Shown here one piece after another: positions 1 to 8,023 of a stretch of DNA of 64,000 nucleotides. Under the pieces are notes generated by a model. It saw only the letters and a program-made list of their open reading frames with translations. It made no database searches and was not told where the DNA came from. Each line of letters opens with the position of its first letter. Position 1 is the stretch's first letter. The stretch lies in NCBI GenBank assembly GCA_017528205.1, contig JAFXPE010000042.1, forward strand, positions 1-64,000. Direction: 5' to 3'. This stretch comes from Alphaproteobacteria bacterium (GTDB lineage: Bacteria > Pseudomonadota > Alphaproteobacteria > RF32 > CAG-239). The translations under genes and the position numbers were made by a program.

Positions 1-12
1 CTCTTCCGATCT
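1..12. other. Sequencing-adapter remnant
   Basis: The first twelve bases, CTCTTCCGATCT, equal the 3' end of the standard Illumina adapter. They lie exactly at the contig edge and are followed by ordinary genomic sequence. They are best read as untrimmed adapter, not as part of the chromosome. Confidence 0.9.
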
Positions 13-17
13 CCCAG

Positions 18-54
18 AAGGGTGGCTTTTTTTATTGGTACGCGCGCAGGGATT
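18..54. repeat. Direct repeat copy 1 (tRNA 3' end plus terminator)
   Basis: This 37-base stretch is identical to 191-227. It carries the 3' end of tRNA-Lys (second half of the T arm, 3' acceptor strand and CCA) and one arm of the terminator hairpin behind it. The rest of the tRNA is missing here, so this is a fragment. A 136-base segment separates the copies. It resembles an attachment-site or terminator duplication, but lying beside an adapter remnant it could be an assembly artefact. Confidence 0.8.
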
Positions 55-141
55 GTTTCGCTTTGCTCCTCCTTCGCACTCATCGCCTGATGGCGACCGC
101 GATACTTCCGTCTCGCTTTCGCTTGGCGTCGAACCCTTTTT

Positions 142-188
142 CCAGGGTTCGCATCCCTTACTGCTCTTACCAATAAAAAAAACCACCC
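142..188 (+). repeat. Diverged inverted copy of the tRNA 3' end
   Basis: Read on the plus strand, this stretch mimics the tRNA-Lys 3' end: CCAGGGTTCGCATCCC (a T-arm-like hairpin), then bases that differ from the tRNA acceptor, then ACCAATAAAAAAAACCACCC, almost the sequence that follows the real tRNA. It lies in opposite orientation to tRNA-Lys. No full cloverleaf can be drawn, so it is a tRNA-derived repeat and not a tRNA gene. Confidence 0.55.
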
Positions 189-198
189 GGAAGGGTGG
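173..198 (-). terminator. Terminator of tRNA-Lys
   Basis: On the minus strand the tRNA is followed by the hairpin CCACCC-TTCC-GGGTGG and a run of eight T. Both flanks are A- or T-rich, so it may act in both directions. Confidence 0.75.
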
Positions 199-227
199 CT
201 TTTTTTATTGGTACGCGCGCAGGGATT
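191..227. repeat. Direct repeat copy 2 (within tRNA-Lys 3' end)
   Basis: Second copy of the 37-base direct repeat at 18-54. It overlaps the 3' end of the intact tRNA-Lys gene and its terminator arm. Confidence 0.8.
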
Positions 228-285
228 CGAACCCTGGACCCACTGATTAAGAGTCAGTTGCTCTAGCCAACTGAGCTACGCACGC
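209..285 (-). tRNA. tRNA-Lys (anticodon CUU)
   Basis: The minus strand folds into a 77-base cloverleaf with encoded CCA. The acceptor is GCGTGCG against CGCGCGT with a G-U first pair, and the D arm contains the usual GCTCAGTTGG. The anticodon stem is ACTGA/TCAGT with loop CTCTTAA, which gives anticodon CTT (lysine). The T arm contains GGTTCGAATCC. It is read away from the AsmA-like gene to its right. Its 3' 18 bases plus the following terminator arm recur at 18-54. Confidence 0.95.
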
Positions 286-426
286 ATAATTCTTAAACAA
301 CAACTGTATAAGGCAATAATTTTCATTTTGCAACATTTTTTTTGCATATTTTGTTTTTTTTAGAAAAATATTTACCGATTTTTGCTAAAACACCCTCAAA
401 TAACTTTATATAAGAAAGGATTTATT

Positions 427-1395
427 ATGGAAAAAGAAAATACAAAAAAGAAATCTAAATGGTTTCGCAAAACATTTAAATGGTTGATTATTTCAATTGT
501 GTTGCTGCTCGTTTTGCTCATCGGCGGCGCATATTGGGCCTATAATTATTACGACTGGCACTCTCAAGTGCGCCATATGGTACATATTTACGGCTCGCAA
601 GTGGTCGGCACTGATGTTAATATCGGCAGAATCGATATTTCCCTCAAAGACGGACACGGTTCGGTCAGCGATATTACCGTCGGCAACCCTAACGGTTATA
701 GCAAAGATTTAATTATCAATCTCGGCAAAGTGGCGGTTAAAGTAGATGTGGAATCGGTCAAAAAAGCCTTGATGGAAACCGCGAAAAAGACCGGTCCGAA
801 AGTTAAAACCATCGTTATTGACGAAGTTCGTGTCAGCAAACCGGAAGTTACTTACGAATTGATGAATCTCAACCGCAATAACGCCAACGATGTGATGGCC
901 AATATTCAGAAAAACACCGCATCGTCGGCCAAAAAAGAAGAACCGAAGCCGGCCGATAAAGATGCGGTACAATATAATGTTGCCGTTAAAAAAGTGGTGG
1001 TTGAAGACGGAACCGCTACGGTTGCCGCCGGATTGCTCGGTGTTTCCAAATCGCTCAGCGTTGGTTTGCCGACCATCACAATCAACAACGTGGGGACGGA
1101 AAAACAGGGTGTTACCATCGGTAACGGGTTAGCTCGCCTGTTTCAGGAGATTTTAAAAAATACAATCAACTCCGTGGCTAAGATTGACTTGAGCGAATTA
1201 CTCGGCAATGTCGGCGATTTGGCTACCGGCGCCGTGGGAATGGCGACAGATGCGGCCGGTGCGGCGGTTGATACGGCAGGAAAGGCAGCCGGTGCGGCGG
1301 CTGACACGGCCGGAAAAGCAGCCAGCGGTGCTGTTGATGCGGTTTCGGGTGGAGTAAAAGGCCTGACCGACAGCGTCGGTGGTTTGTTCAAATAA
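427..1395 (+). CDS. AsmA-like membrane-anchored protein
   Basis: 322 residues. The ATG at 427 is chosen because AAGAAAGGA lies just upstream; the in-frame start at 382 has no ribosome site. A lysine-rich N terminus leads into one membrane helix (about residues 18-40). The following 160 residues resemble the N-terminal repeat of AsmA-type proteins, with the pattern GSQVVGTDVNIG...ISLKDGHGSVSDITVGNPNGYS. AsmA-like proteins span the periplasm and are linked to lipid transport or envelope homeostasis. The C-terminal 70 residues are an Ala/Gly-rich amphipathic repeat (DTAGKAAGAA-like units). Family assignment is by pattern; substrate and partners are unknown. It stands alone and ends in a strong terminator. 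Confidence 0.75.
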   Translation: MEKENTKKKSKWFRKTFKWLIISIVLLLVLLIGGAYWAYNYYDWHSQVRHMVHIYGSQVVGTDVNIGRIDISLKDGHGSVSDITVGNPNGYSKDLIINLGKVAVKVDVESVKKALMETAKKTGPKVKTIVIDEVRVSKPEVTYELMNLNRNNANDVMANIQKNTASSAKKEEPKPADKDAVQYNVAVKKVVVEDGTATVAAGLLGVSKSLSVGLPTITINNVGTEKQGVTIGNGLARLFQEILKNTINSVAKIDLSELLGNVGDLATGAVGMATDAAGAAVDTAGKAAGAAADTAGKAASGAVDAVSGGVKGLTDSVGGLFK

Positions 1396-1414
1396 AAAAC
1401 TCTGTTAAAAAATT

Positions 1415-1445
1415 AAGGAGGCGCGATTTGCGTCTCCTTTTTTAT
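1415..1445 (+). terminator. Rho-independent terminator
   Basis: Ten-pair stem AAGGAGGCGC / GCGTCTCCTT (one G-T pair) with loop GATTT and a following T run. It lies 20 bases after the AsmA-like gene. Confidence 0.85.
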
Positions 1446-1461
1446 TGTTGCGGATTGATTA

Positions 1462-1725
1462 TTAAAAATCCAAAGCGCGACGGAATGTTGCCACCCAATT
1501 TTCCTGTTCGTTTCTGTCGGCCGCATTCATTTTGCGCAACTTCAAAACCGTGCGCAAAGCCTTAACATCAAAACCGGCACTTTTTGCCTCGGCAAAAATG
1601 TCACGAATGTCACTTTGCAATTCCTTTTTTTCTTCTTCCAAACGTTCAATTCTTTCCACCAGCGAGCGCAATCTTTGCGCATCAACACCGCCGATTTCTA
1701 CATCTACTACGTTTTCGTCTGCCAT
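1462..1725 (-). CDS. gapR: GapR / DUF2312 nucleoid-associated protein
   Basis: 87 residues, the usual length of the DUF2312 family. The core shows the family pattern: a coiled coil (LRSLVERIERLEEEKKEL) followed by DIRDIFAEAKSAGFDVKALR and LRKM. In Caulobacter the homologue GapR binds overtwisted AT-rich DNA ahead of replication and transcription and stimulates type II topoisomerases. Two nearby ATGs are possible; the one at 1725 has AAGGAG seven bases upstream, while the ATG six bases earlier is too close to it. The gene is divergent from pyk with 149 bases between them. Confidence 0.9.
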   Translation of the reverse strand: MADENVVDVEIGGVDAQRLRSLVERIERLEEEKKELQSDIRDIFAEAKSAGFDVKALRTVLKLRKMNAADRNEQENWVATFRRALDF

Positions 1726-1874
1726 TTTCATTCTCCTTATAAAAAAATTCTTTTGCTGTTGTAACAAACAAAATTGTTTTTGACAAGTGATAATTTTTAT
1801 TAAAGTTAAACTTGAAATTAAGAACTTTTGATTTATAACAATGAACAAAGTTAATCATTTAAGAGGAAAGAAAA

Positions 1875-3296
1875 ATGCCTATTGATACACGCACCAAAAT
1901 TTTAGCCACCATCGGACCATCAACCTCATCCAAAACCATGCTCGAAAAATTGGTTAAGGCCGGAGTTGATGCTTTTCGCTTTAACTTCAGTCACGGCACG
2001 CATGAAGAACACGCCGAACGCTTAAAGATTGTTCGCGATTTGAGCGAAAAACATAAGCGCCACTTAACGGTTATCGCTGATTTACAGGGACCAAAACTGA
2101 GAGTCGGAACGTTTAAGCAAGACAAAGTTTTGCTCAAAAAAGGTCAGCATTTTGTACTCGATATGAAAGATATTCCGGGTGATGAAACGCGTGTAAATCT
2201 GCCTCATAAAGAAATTTTTGAAGTTTTGAACGCGGGCGATAAGTTGCTGTTAAACGACGGCAATATCGAATTGCAGGTGGTTTCAAATCATAAGTATGTT
2301 GCCGATACAATTGTTAAGGTGGGCGGTTATCTTTCGGCGCATAAAGGCGTTAATCTGCCAAATGTAAAATTGCCGATTTCCGCCATTACCGACAAAGACA
2401 AAAAAGACTTGGAATTTGCGCTTAATCAAGGCGTGGATTGGGTGTGTCTTTCGTTTGTGCAAAGTGTTTCCGACGTGCGTACGGCGCGCAAGCTCATCGG
2501 TAAACGCGCGTGGATTATTTCTAAATTGGAAAAGCCGAGCGCAATTGACGAACTTGATGACATCATTAAAGAATCTGACGGAATTATGGTGGCGCGCGGT
2601 GATTTGGGTGTGGAATGTCCGATTCATACCGTTCCGGTTTTGCAAAAACGAATCGTAAAGGCTTGTCGCAAATTTGCCCGTCCGGTGATTGTGGCAACAC
2701 AAATGTTGGAATCGATGATTAACAACCCTACTCCTACGCGTGCCGAAGTTTCCGATGTGGCAACCGCTGTGTTTGACGGCGCCGATACGGTTATGCTGTC
2801 CGCCGAAACGGCTGCCGGAAGTTATCCGGCCGAAGCGGTTGAAATGATGCATCATATCATTAAACAAGTGGAAGAAAACGACACCTATTATGCTCAGTTG
2901 CAACGTGATTTGGATTTATCCGATTGCGATGATGTGGCCGATGCCATTACTTATGCTGCGGCGGAAATGTCGCAAATTTTGCCGAATATTGCGGCGGTTG
3001 TTACTTATACCAGTTCGGGTATGACTGCTTTATCAATGGCACGCGAACGCCCGTCGGCACCGATTATTTCTATAACTGCATCACCTTTGGTAGCACAACG
3101 TTTGGGAATCGTGTGGGGTGTTAAATCCACGGTTTGCGATAAAATTTTCAAAGACTTTAATAAAATCAGAGAAAATGCGTTAAATGCAGCTAAAGTTTGC
3201 AAAATCGGCAAAAAAGGCGATTATCTGGTGGTTACTGCCGGATATCCGATTGGCGAGGCCGGAATCACCAACCTGTTGCACACAGTACAGATATAA
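1875..3296 (+). CDS. pyk: Pyruvate kinase
   Basis: 473 residues, normal for bacterial pyruvate kinase. It converts phosphoenolpyruvate and ADP to pyruvate and ATP in the last step of glycolysis. Recognised motifs are the N-terminal KILATIGPSTSS, RFNFSHGTHEEH, the active-site lysine region WIISKLEKPSAID, the metal-binding GIMVARGDLGVE and the signature ATQMLESMI...TRAEVSDVATAVFDGAD. The C-terminal allosteric-type domain is present and complete. AGAGGAAAG precedes the ATG. It is a single-gene unit with its own terminator. Confidence 0.97.
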   Translation: MPIDTRTKILATIGPSTSSKTMLEKLVKAGVDAFRFNFSHGTHEEHAERLKIVRDLSEKHKRHLTVIADLQGPKLRVGTFKQDKVLLKKGQHFVLDMKDIPGDETRVNLPHKEIFEVLNAGDKLLLNDGNIELQVVSNHKYVADTIVKVGGYLSAHKGVNLPNVKLPISAITDKDKKDLEFALNQGVDWVCLSFVQSVSDVRTARKLIGKRAWIISKLEKPSAIDELDDIIKESDGIMVARGDLGVECPIHTVPVLQKRIVKACRKFARPVIVATQMLESMINNPTPTRAEVSDVATAVFDGADTVMLSAETAAGSYPAEAVEMMHHIIKQVEENDTYYAQLQRDLDLSDCDDVADAITYAAAEMSQILPNIAAVVTYTSSGMTALSMARERPSAPIISITASPLVAQRLGIVWGVKSTVCDKIFKDFNKIRENALNAAKVCKIGKKGDYLVVTAGYPIGEAGITNLLHTVQI

Positions 3297-3307
3297 TAAT
3301 TTTATCA

Positions 3308-3340
3308 AAAAAGGAAGGTCGCAAAACCTTCCTTTTTCTT
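3308..3340 (+). terminator. Terminator of pyk
   Basis: Hairpin AAGGAAGGT / ACCTTCCTT around loop CGCAAA, flanked by A and T runs. It lies between pyk and the convergent DUF378 gene and could serve both. Confidence 0.85.
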
Positions 3341-3355
3341 TTATAAATGATAACT

Positions 3356-3541
3356 TTATTTTACCATATACACAAACAGTGCATATGCCGCCGCCACGCC
3401 GATCACAATTTGCACAATTGAAACCAACAACGGCATAAAGCCAAATGCAAAAGTTACCAAATCAAACTTGAAAGCTCCGACCAATGCCCAATTGATACCG
3501 CCGAGTAAACCTAAAAATAATGCTATTCTTTTTAATGCCAT
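3356..3541 (-). CDS. DUF378 small membrane protein
   Basis: 61 residues with two hydrophobic helices. The family hallmark is LLGGINWALVGAFKFDLVTFAFG, seen in DUF378 (YuzA-like) proteins across bacteria; the function is unknown. AAGGAG lies seven bases before the ATG. It is convergent with pyk and divergent from pgpA. Confidence 0.85.
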   Translation of the reverse strand: MALKRIALFLGLLGGINWALVGAFKFDLVTFAFGFMPLLVSIVQIVIGVAAAYALFVYMVK

Positions 3542-3680
3542 TTTTATTCTCCTTTGTGATTAACGAGTTCAGACTATATTGCATAATCCTTAACTTTGTG
3601 TAAAAGATATAATATCTTGATTTATGATTGCAATGGGATTATAAATTTTTGCAAAGGCTTAATTATTGAAAGGGTTGTAT

Positions 3681-4169
3681 ATGTCGAAAAAAATTGCTCT
3701 CATTATTGCCACCTATTTCGGTTTGGGGTTATCGCCGAAAGCACCGGGAACGGTCGGCTCAATCGGCACCATTCCGTTGGCTTTTGCGCTGGCTTATTTC
3801 TTTGGTGCTTACGGAATTATCATTGCCGCCGTGCCGATTGCAATTATCGGTATTTACGCTACCGATGTTTTAATTCGCGACCAAGAAGAAAAAGACCCGG
3901 GAAAAGTGGTTATAGATGAAGTTGTCGGGCAGTTGTTGGCCTTTTTATTTGTGGCAGACGGTTTATATCACAATACTCAAAATTGGTGGCTGTATCTTGT
4001 CGGTTTGGCGGCATTTCGCTTTTTTGATATTTGCAAAATGGGGCCGGTAAAATGGTTTGACAGCAAAATGAAAAACGCCGTCGGCGTGATGATGGACGAC
4101 GTTTGCGCCGGATTGATGGCGGCGCTTGTGGTTTGGGGTGTGCAAACTTATGTGGCGGCAATGAATTAA
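3681..4169 (+). CDS. pgpA: Phosphatidylglycerophosphatase A
   Basis: 162 residues. PgpA removes phosphate from phosphatidylglycerophosphate to give phosphatidylglycerol at the inner membrane. Family motifs are SPKAPGTVGS near the N terminus, the acidic DEVVGQ segment in the middle and RFFDICKMGPVKWFD then DDVCAG near the C terminus. Three to four hydrophobic segments are visible. The ATG at 3681 is preferred because GAAAGGG lies just upstream and an in-frame TTG at 3666 has no ribosome site. Its stop overlaps the end of the convergent gene on the other strand by 4 bases. Confidence 0.93.
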   Translation: MSKKIALIIATYFGLGLSPKAPGTVGSIGTIPLAFALAYFFGAYGIIIAAVPIAIIGIYATDVLIRDQEEKDPGKVVIDEVVGQLLAFLFVADGLYHNTQNWWLYLVGLAAFRFFDICKMGPVKWFDSKMKNAVGVMMDDVCAGLMAALVVWGVQTYVAAMN

Positions 4170-5755
4170 TATTGCTTGCTCGGACGTATCATGTCCAGCA
4201 TACTTATATAGCGTTGATCGGAAGCAGAAATCTTGCCTTTCAGCGCTTTTTTAATGCCCGAAGTTTCGGCATCGACAGGCAATTCTTGCATACGCTCATT
4301 CATAGTCTTCAGGCATTTGCGAAACTGCATCAGGTCGGTTTTGGCGGTTTCCGGTTCCAATTTACAATATATTCCGCCAATGCGGCGCATCAGTTTTTCA
4401 CCGGCGTTTTTATAATCCAAATAAGACAAATCCTCGGTTTCAACCAAAGCCGAAAACAGCGACAAATCGTCTTTTTCCAAAGCTCGTTGCAGATAAACAC
4501 GCTGTCTGATTTTGGCGTTGAGCATATCGGCCGATTCAACTTCGTATTGCGAAGAAATAGGGTTGCCGGCTTCCGCTTGCGGCAGTTCTTCGCGCATTTT
4601 GCTCCACAAATTTTTAACCGTCGAGATGTCCTTTTTTTCTACGGCATAATCCAATAAATTTTTCATATTTTCATCGGTCATAAACAGCGCTTCCGGCGCG
4701 AGCTCGGCAATTTCGTCGGCACTCAATGACTGTTTGAGCAACTTATCTTTGGCCGCAAAAAAATCTTCGACGGCATCACTTTTATAGTATTGGTAATCTT
4801 CCATAAATTCCGCGCCGTACTCTTTTATTTTAGTAAAAACGGACTGCAACTGCGGCTCTTTAGATATGGCACGTTCTTCCAAGCGGTCCAAACTTTCGAT
4901 ATAATAACCCGACGTTACCGCCTCTTTAAATATCGCCCGAAAGATTTTTTCTTCTATCTGGCCGGCCGGCGTTTTCTTCTCGCTGGCCATCCAATAGGCA
5001 CCGTTGTGCTCGGACTCTTCACCGTTGCAAACCCGCGGAATCAACAACGCGTGTTCGTTGTCATAAATCGCCGCCAACAGTACTTCGTCCGCTTGCAAAT
5101 CCTCGGTCGCAACATAATACGGAAAGCTCTCCAGCATATATTTGCCCGGCTTATTGGCCTCGTCGGCTTGCGTTATGCGATATAAATTGCTTGAGCCCAG
5201 CTCTTTTTGCCCCAATTCATCACGCGGATTATTGTGATGCACTACCACCAACTGGCGATGAATGTCGGCAATTTCAGCCTTGGAATAACCGATATCGGCC
5301 ATAATTTCCTCAAGTTTTTCATCAATAACCGCCATCATTCTACTACCGTAGCAATGCGTCATCACCACCACGTTGCGCATATTTTTGCAGGCTTCATCTT
5401 TAGATAAGCGTACTAAATCGCCCAACTGGTTTTTATCAGCAATCAGCGGCACAAAATATTCATCAAGCAGCATATCTGCGCGCAACGCTGTTGACTGCGC
5501 ACCTCTGTCGTTATCGGGATAATAAAAGCCGCAAACTTCGTACTTAAATGAAGTGTTGCCCAAAAGATTTTGCACAACCTTACACATTCCGTTAGCAGCC
5601 TTGGCTGTTTGCGCTCCGTTGCCCGGCATGGTCAAAATCTTTTTCGGGCCGGTGCGCAGAGAATAGCCTTTTTGCAAGCTCCGCCAATGCCGAGCCGCGT
5701 TGTTATCGCGCATTCCGCTGACAATCAGTTCCGGTGTATTCTCCGAATTTTGCAT
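4166..5755 (-). CDS. Large hypothetical protein, alpha/beta-hydrolase-like N terminus
   Basis: 529 residues and no signal peptide. I do not recognise the family. The N-terminal third has the order of an alpha/beta hydrolase: a strand ending in PGNGAQT (about 44-50, oxyanion-hole-like), a second strand FKYEVCGFYYP (70-80), then NVVVMTHCYGSRM (128-140), which reads as a nucleophile elbow with Cys135 in the nucleophile position, and a strand LVVVHHNNP. The C-terminal 300 residues are helical and acidic, with no motif I can name. AAGGAAGG lies upstream of the ATG. The fold is inferred from pattern only. It is a monocistronic gene convergent with pgpA. Confidence 0.6.
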   Translation of the reverse strand: MQNSENTPELIVSGMRDNNAARHWRSLQKGYSLRTGPKKILTMPGNGAQTAKAANGMCKVVQNLLGNTSFKYEVCGFYYPDNDRGAQSTALRADMLLDEYFVPLIADKNQLGDLVRLSKDEACKNMRNVVVMTHCYGSRMMAVIDEKLEEIMADIGYSKAEIADIHRQLVVVHHNNPRDELGQKELGSSNLYRITQADEANKPGKYMLESFPYYVATEDLQADEVLLAAIYDNEHALLIPRVCNGEESEHNGAYWMASEKKTPAGQIEEKIFRAIFKEAVTSGYYIESLDRLEERAISKEPQLQSVFTKIKEYGAEFMEDYQYYKSDAVEDFFAAKDKLLKQSLSADEIAELAPEALFMTDENMKNLLDYAVEKKDISTVKNLWSKMREELPQAEAGNPISSQYEVESADMLNAKIRQRVYLQRALEKDDLSLFSALVETEDLSYLDYKNAGEKLMRRIGGIYCKLEPETAKTDLMQFRKCLKTMNERMQELPVDAETSGIKKALKGKISASDQRYISMLDMIRPSKQY

Positions 5756-5837
5756 CTGCCCTTCCTTTTCTGTGTGTCAATTTAGCATATTTTTTTGTAC
5801 ATGACAACTGTTTTGTTGGCAACCCCTGCTTTTCGGC

Positions 5838-5875
5838 AAAGTAAAAGGAGCGGCAAACTGATGCACGCCCCTTTA
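5838..5875 (-). terminator. Terminator of the ffh-rplS operon
   Basis: On the minus strand, stem AAAGGGGCG / CGCTCCTTT (one mismatch) with a 13-base loop is followed by a T-rich stretch. It lies just after rplS. Confidence 0.65.
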
Positions 5876-5899
5876 AATTCAGTTTCTTAAAAGCAAAAA

Positions 5900-6295
5900 T
5901 TATTTGCTGCTCTGATTGTTAACTTCTTTAACCGATACGGACAAATCGTCGGCAATACGAGCCGAACGACCGCGCAACGCACGCAAGAAATACAACTTAG
6001 CGCGACGAACTTTACCTACGCGGGATACTTCGATTTTGGCCACATTCGGAGAATAAAGCGGGAACACACGTTCAACACCTTCACCGAAAGAAATCTTACG
6101 AACCGTGAAAGAGGAGTTCAAACCGTCGTTTTTACGAGCAATGCAAACGCCTTCATAAATTTGAATACGCTCTCTGTCGCCTTCTTTAACTTTGGTATGA
6201 ACACGCAAGGTGTCACCCGGCTTAAAGGTTGGCATATTTTTGCCTTCCATCAGCTTTTCAATTTGCTCTTTTTCAATGTTTTCGATAATATTCAT
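5900..6295 (-). CDS. rplS: 50S ribosomal protein L19
   Basis: 131 residues. Typical L19 features are [55 protein letters not shown] and [12 protein letters not shown]19 lies at the 30S-50S interface of the ribosome. It is the last gene of ffh-rpsP-rimM-trmD-rplS, a conserved bacterial order. The C-terminal extension after [10 protein letters not shown] is short and acidic. Confidence 0.97.
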   Translation of the reverse strand: MNIIENIEKEQIEKLMEGKNMPTFKPGDTLRVHTKVKEGDRERIQIYEGVCIARKNDGLNSSFTVRKISFGEGVERVFPLYSPNVAKIEVSRVGKVRRAKLYFLRALRGRSARIADDLSVSVKEVNNQSSK

Positions 6296-6342
6296 TTTAT
6301 CTTACCTTTTCAAGTTAATTTGTTATTCCTATACACCACAAT

Positions 6343-7029
6343 TTATTCTAAATCAAGCATTTTTTCCAATAAATCGGGGCGTCTTTTTCTGGTTATTTGA
6401 AGAGCCTGCTGTCTTTGCCACTTGGCAATATTTTCGTGATGACCGCTCATTAAAATATCCGGTACTTTGCGCCCTTTCCATTCTATCGGACGCGTATATT
6501 GCGGATATTCCAGCAAATTTTGCTCAAAGCTTTCGTTTTCCGTGGACTGCGCATTGCCCAAAACTCCGGGCAACAAGCGCACCACCGCATCAAGCATAAT
6601 CATTGCCGCCTGCTCGCCGCCGGTTAAGATGTAATCGCCGATACTGATTTCTTCAATTCCGTATTCTTCAATCACACGCTCGTCTATGCCTTCAAAACGG
6701 CCGCAGATAATTGTTAAATTTTGTTCCTGACTTAACGCATGAACATCTTTTTGCGTCAGCGTCTTGCCTTTCGGGCTCATATAAATGATTTTGCCGCCTT
6801 CAAAATTGTGTTCAATCGCCGCACCCAAAACATCGGGACGCATAATCATTCCGGCACCTCCGCCGCATGGTGTATCGTCAACCGAACCGTGCTTATCAAA
6901 CGCGTAATCGCGAATATTTACAGCTTCAAGCTGCCAAATTCCCTCATCCAAAGCTTTGCCGGTCAGCGATGTGCCGAGAAAACCGGGGAAGATTTCCGGA
7001 AATATGGTCAAAATTTTAGCCTTCAGCAC
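6343..7029 (-). CDS. trmD: tRNA (guanine-N1)-methyltransferase
   Basis: 228 residues from a GTG start. TrmD methylates G37 of tRNAs with S-adenosylmethionine and prevents frameshifting. Motifs are ILTIFPEIFPG, VDDTPCGGGAGM, ICGRFEGIDERVIE and SIGDYILTGGEQAAM, the trefoil-knot SAM site. The GTG at 7029 is preferred because GAGGAAG lies six bases upstream and it gives MLKAKILTIFPE, matching the N terminus usual in alphaproteobacteria; an ATG at 7044 is the alternative. It overlaps the end of rimM by 14 bases, which suggests translational coupling. Confidence 0.95.
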   Translation of the reverse strand: MLKAKILTIFPEIFPGFLGTSLTGKALDEGIWQLEAVNIRDYAFDKHGSVDDTPCGGGAGMIMRPDVLGAAIEHNFEGGKIIYMSPKGKTLTQKDVHALSQEQNLTIICGRFEGIDERVIEEYGIEEISIGDYILTGGEQAAMIMLDAVVRLLPGVLGNAQSTENESFEQNLLEYPQYTRPIEWKGRKVPDILMSGHHENIAKWQRQQALQITRKRRPDLLEKMLDLE

Positions 7030-7555
7030 CGTTTTCTTCCTCATCTTTGGCGAAAATCATCGTAGCCGAAGAAACAATGATATATCCCGCATCAATATCA
7101 ATGGTCGGAACGTAGGCCTTGGTAAAAGGCAGCATCTCCGTTTCTTTTTGCCCGTTGATTTTGATTTCGATAATATCACCCGCGCCGTAATTTTGAAACG
7201 CAACCACTTTGCCGATAATTTTATCCGGCGTTTTCAAACAAACGTTCAAGCCGATTAAATCCGACAGATAAAATTCTTCTTCAGCCAACTGCGGCAGCGC
7301 CGAACGCGGCACATAAAGCTCCGTACCGATTAAAGCCTCGGCATCATTGCGCGTTGTTATTCCGGCGATTTTCACGCGTGCGTTAGTCGAAACAAGTCCC
7401 ACAACTTTGATTGAAAACTTTTTGCTTGCATCAAAATTTTCCACCTCACCGTACTTATCCAAATCCAGCGGATTTTGATTTATGCCGCGAACTTTTACTT
7501 CGCCTTTAATGCCGTGAGCGGCAACAATTTTTCCGATACAAACTCTTTTTTCCAT
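7016..7555 (-). CDS. rimM: Ribosome maturation factor RimM
   Basis: 179 residues. RimM binds S19 and helps assemble the 30S head. The N-terminal domain begins with VCIGKIVAAHGIKGEVKV. The C-terminal PRC-barrel domain shows EEFYLSDLIGLNV, YGAGDIIEI and LPFTKAYVPTIDID. The ATG at 7555 has AAGAAAGG eight bases upstream; a TTG two codons earlier is less likely. It is in the usual operon position between rpsP and trmD. Confidence 0.95.
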   Translation of the reverse strand: MEKRVCIGKIVAAHGIKGEVKVRGINQNPLDLDKYGEVENFDASKKFSIKVVGLVSTNARVKIAGITTRNDAEALIGTELYVPRSALPQLAEEEFYLSDLIGLNVCLKTPDKIIGKVVAFQNYGAGDIIEIKINGQKETEMLPFTKAYVPTIDIDAGYIIVSSATMIFAKDEEENGAEG

Positions 7556-7611
7556 ATTCAAAGCCTTTCTTGCAGACTCAAAATAACTCTCTTAATTTTT
7601 ATAACCGAAAA

Positions 7612-7998
7612 TTATTCAGCGGAAGAAGATGCTTCGGCATTAGCGGCTTCAGCGGCAGCTTGAGCTTTAGCTTCTTTTTCTTTTATTCTTTCCAAAGCCT
7701 TAGCTTTAGGAGCGGATTTCTTAGGTTGAGAGCCGATTTTCGGAGCGGCGCACAAGCCTAAGTTGGCAAACAATTTTTGCAATCTTTCCGTCGGTTGAGC
7801 ACCTTTGGAGAGCCAAGCGGAAACTTTTTCCGCGTCAACTACCAAACGATCTTTGTGATCTTGCGGCAACAACGGATTGTATGCACCCAATTTTTCAATG
7901 TAGCGACCATCGCGCGGCGCTCTTTGATCGGCCGCAACAATGTGATAATAAGGACGTTTTTTGGAACCACCGCGAGATAGTCTGATACGTACTGTCAT
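7612..7998 (-). CDS. rpsP: 30S ribosomal protein S16
   Basis: 128 residues, with the S16 core in the first 80: VRIRLSRGGSKKRPYYHIV, RDGRYIEKLGAYNPL and RLQKLFANLGL. The C-terminal 45 residues are a Lys/Ala/Glu-rich tail of the kind seen on many alphaproteobacterial S16 proteins. AAAGGA precedes the ATG. It is co-transcribed with ffh (26-base gap) and rimM. Confidence 0.97.
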   Translation of the reverse strand: MTVRIRLSRGGSKKRPYYHIVAADQRAPRDGRYIEKLGAYNPLLPQDHKDRLVVDAEKVSAWLSKGAQPTERLQKLFANLGLCAAPKIGSQPKKSAPKAKALERIKEKEAKAQAAAEAANAEASSSAE

Positions 7999-8023
7999 TT
8001 TTGTTTTTCCTTTCGTAAATTAA

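Noticed and set aside
35..250. 71-residue plus-strand ORF ending ARRDSNPGPTD
   Set aside because: It reads through the antisense of the tRNA-Lys T arm; this peptide ending is a known false ORF product of tRNA complements.
2283..2903. 206-residue minus-strand ORF inside pyk
   Set aside because: Antisense shadow of a clear pyruvate kinase gene; no start signal or family.
3596..3919. 107-residue plus-strand ORF overlapping pgpA
   Set aside because: Different frame from pgpA, no ribosome site and no recognisable family; pgpA is certain.
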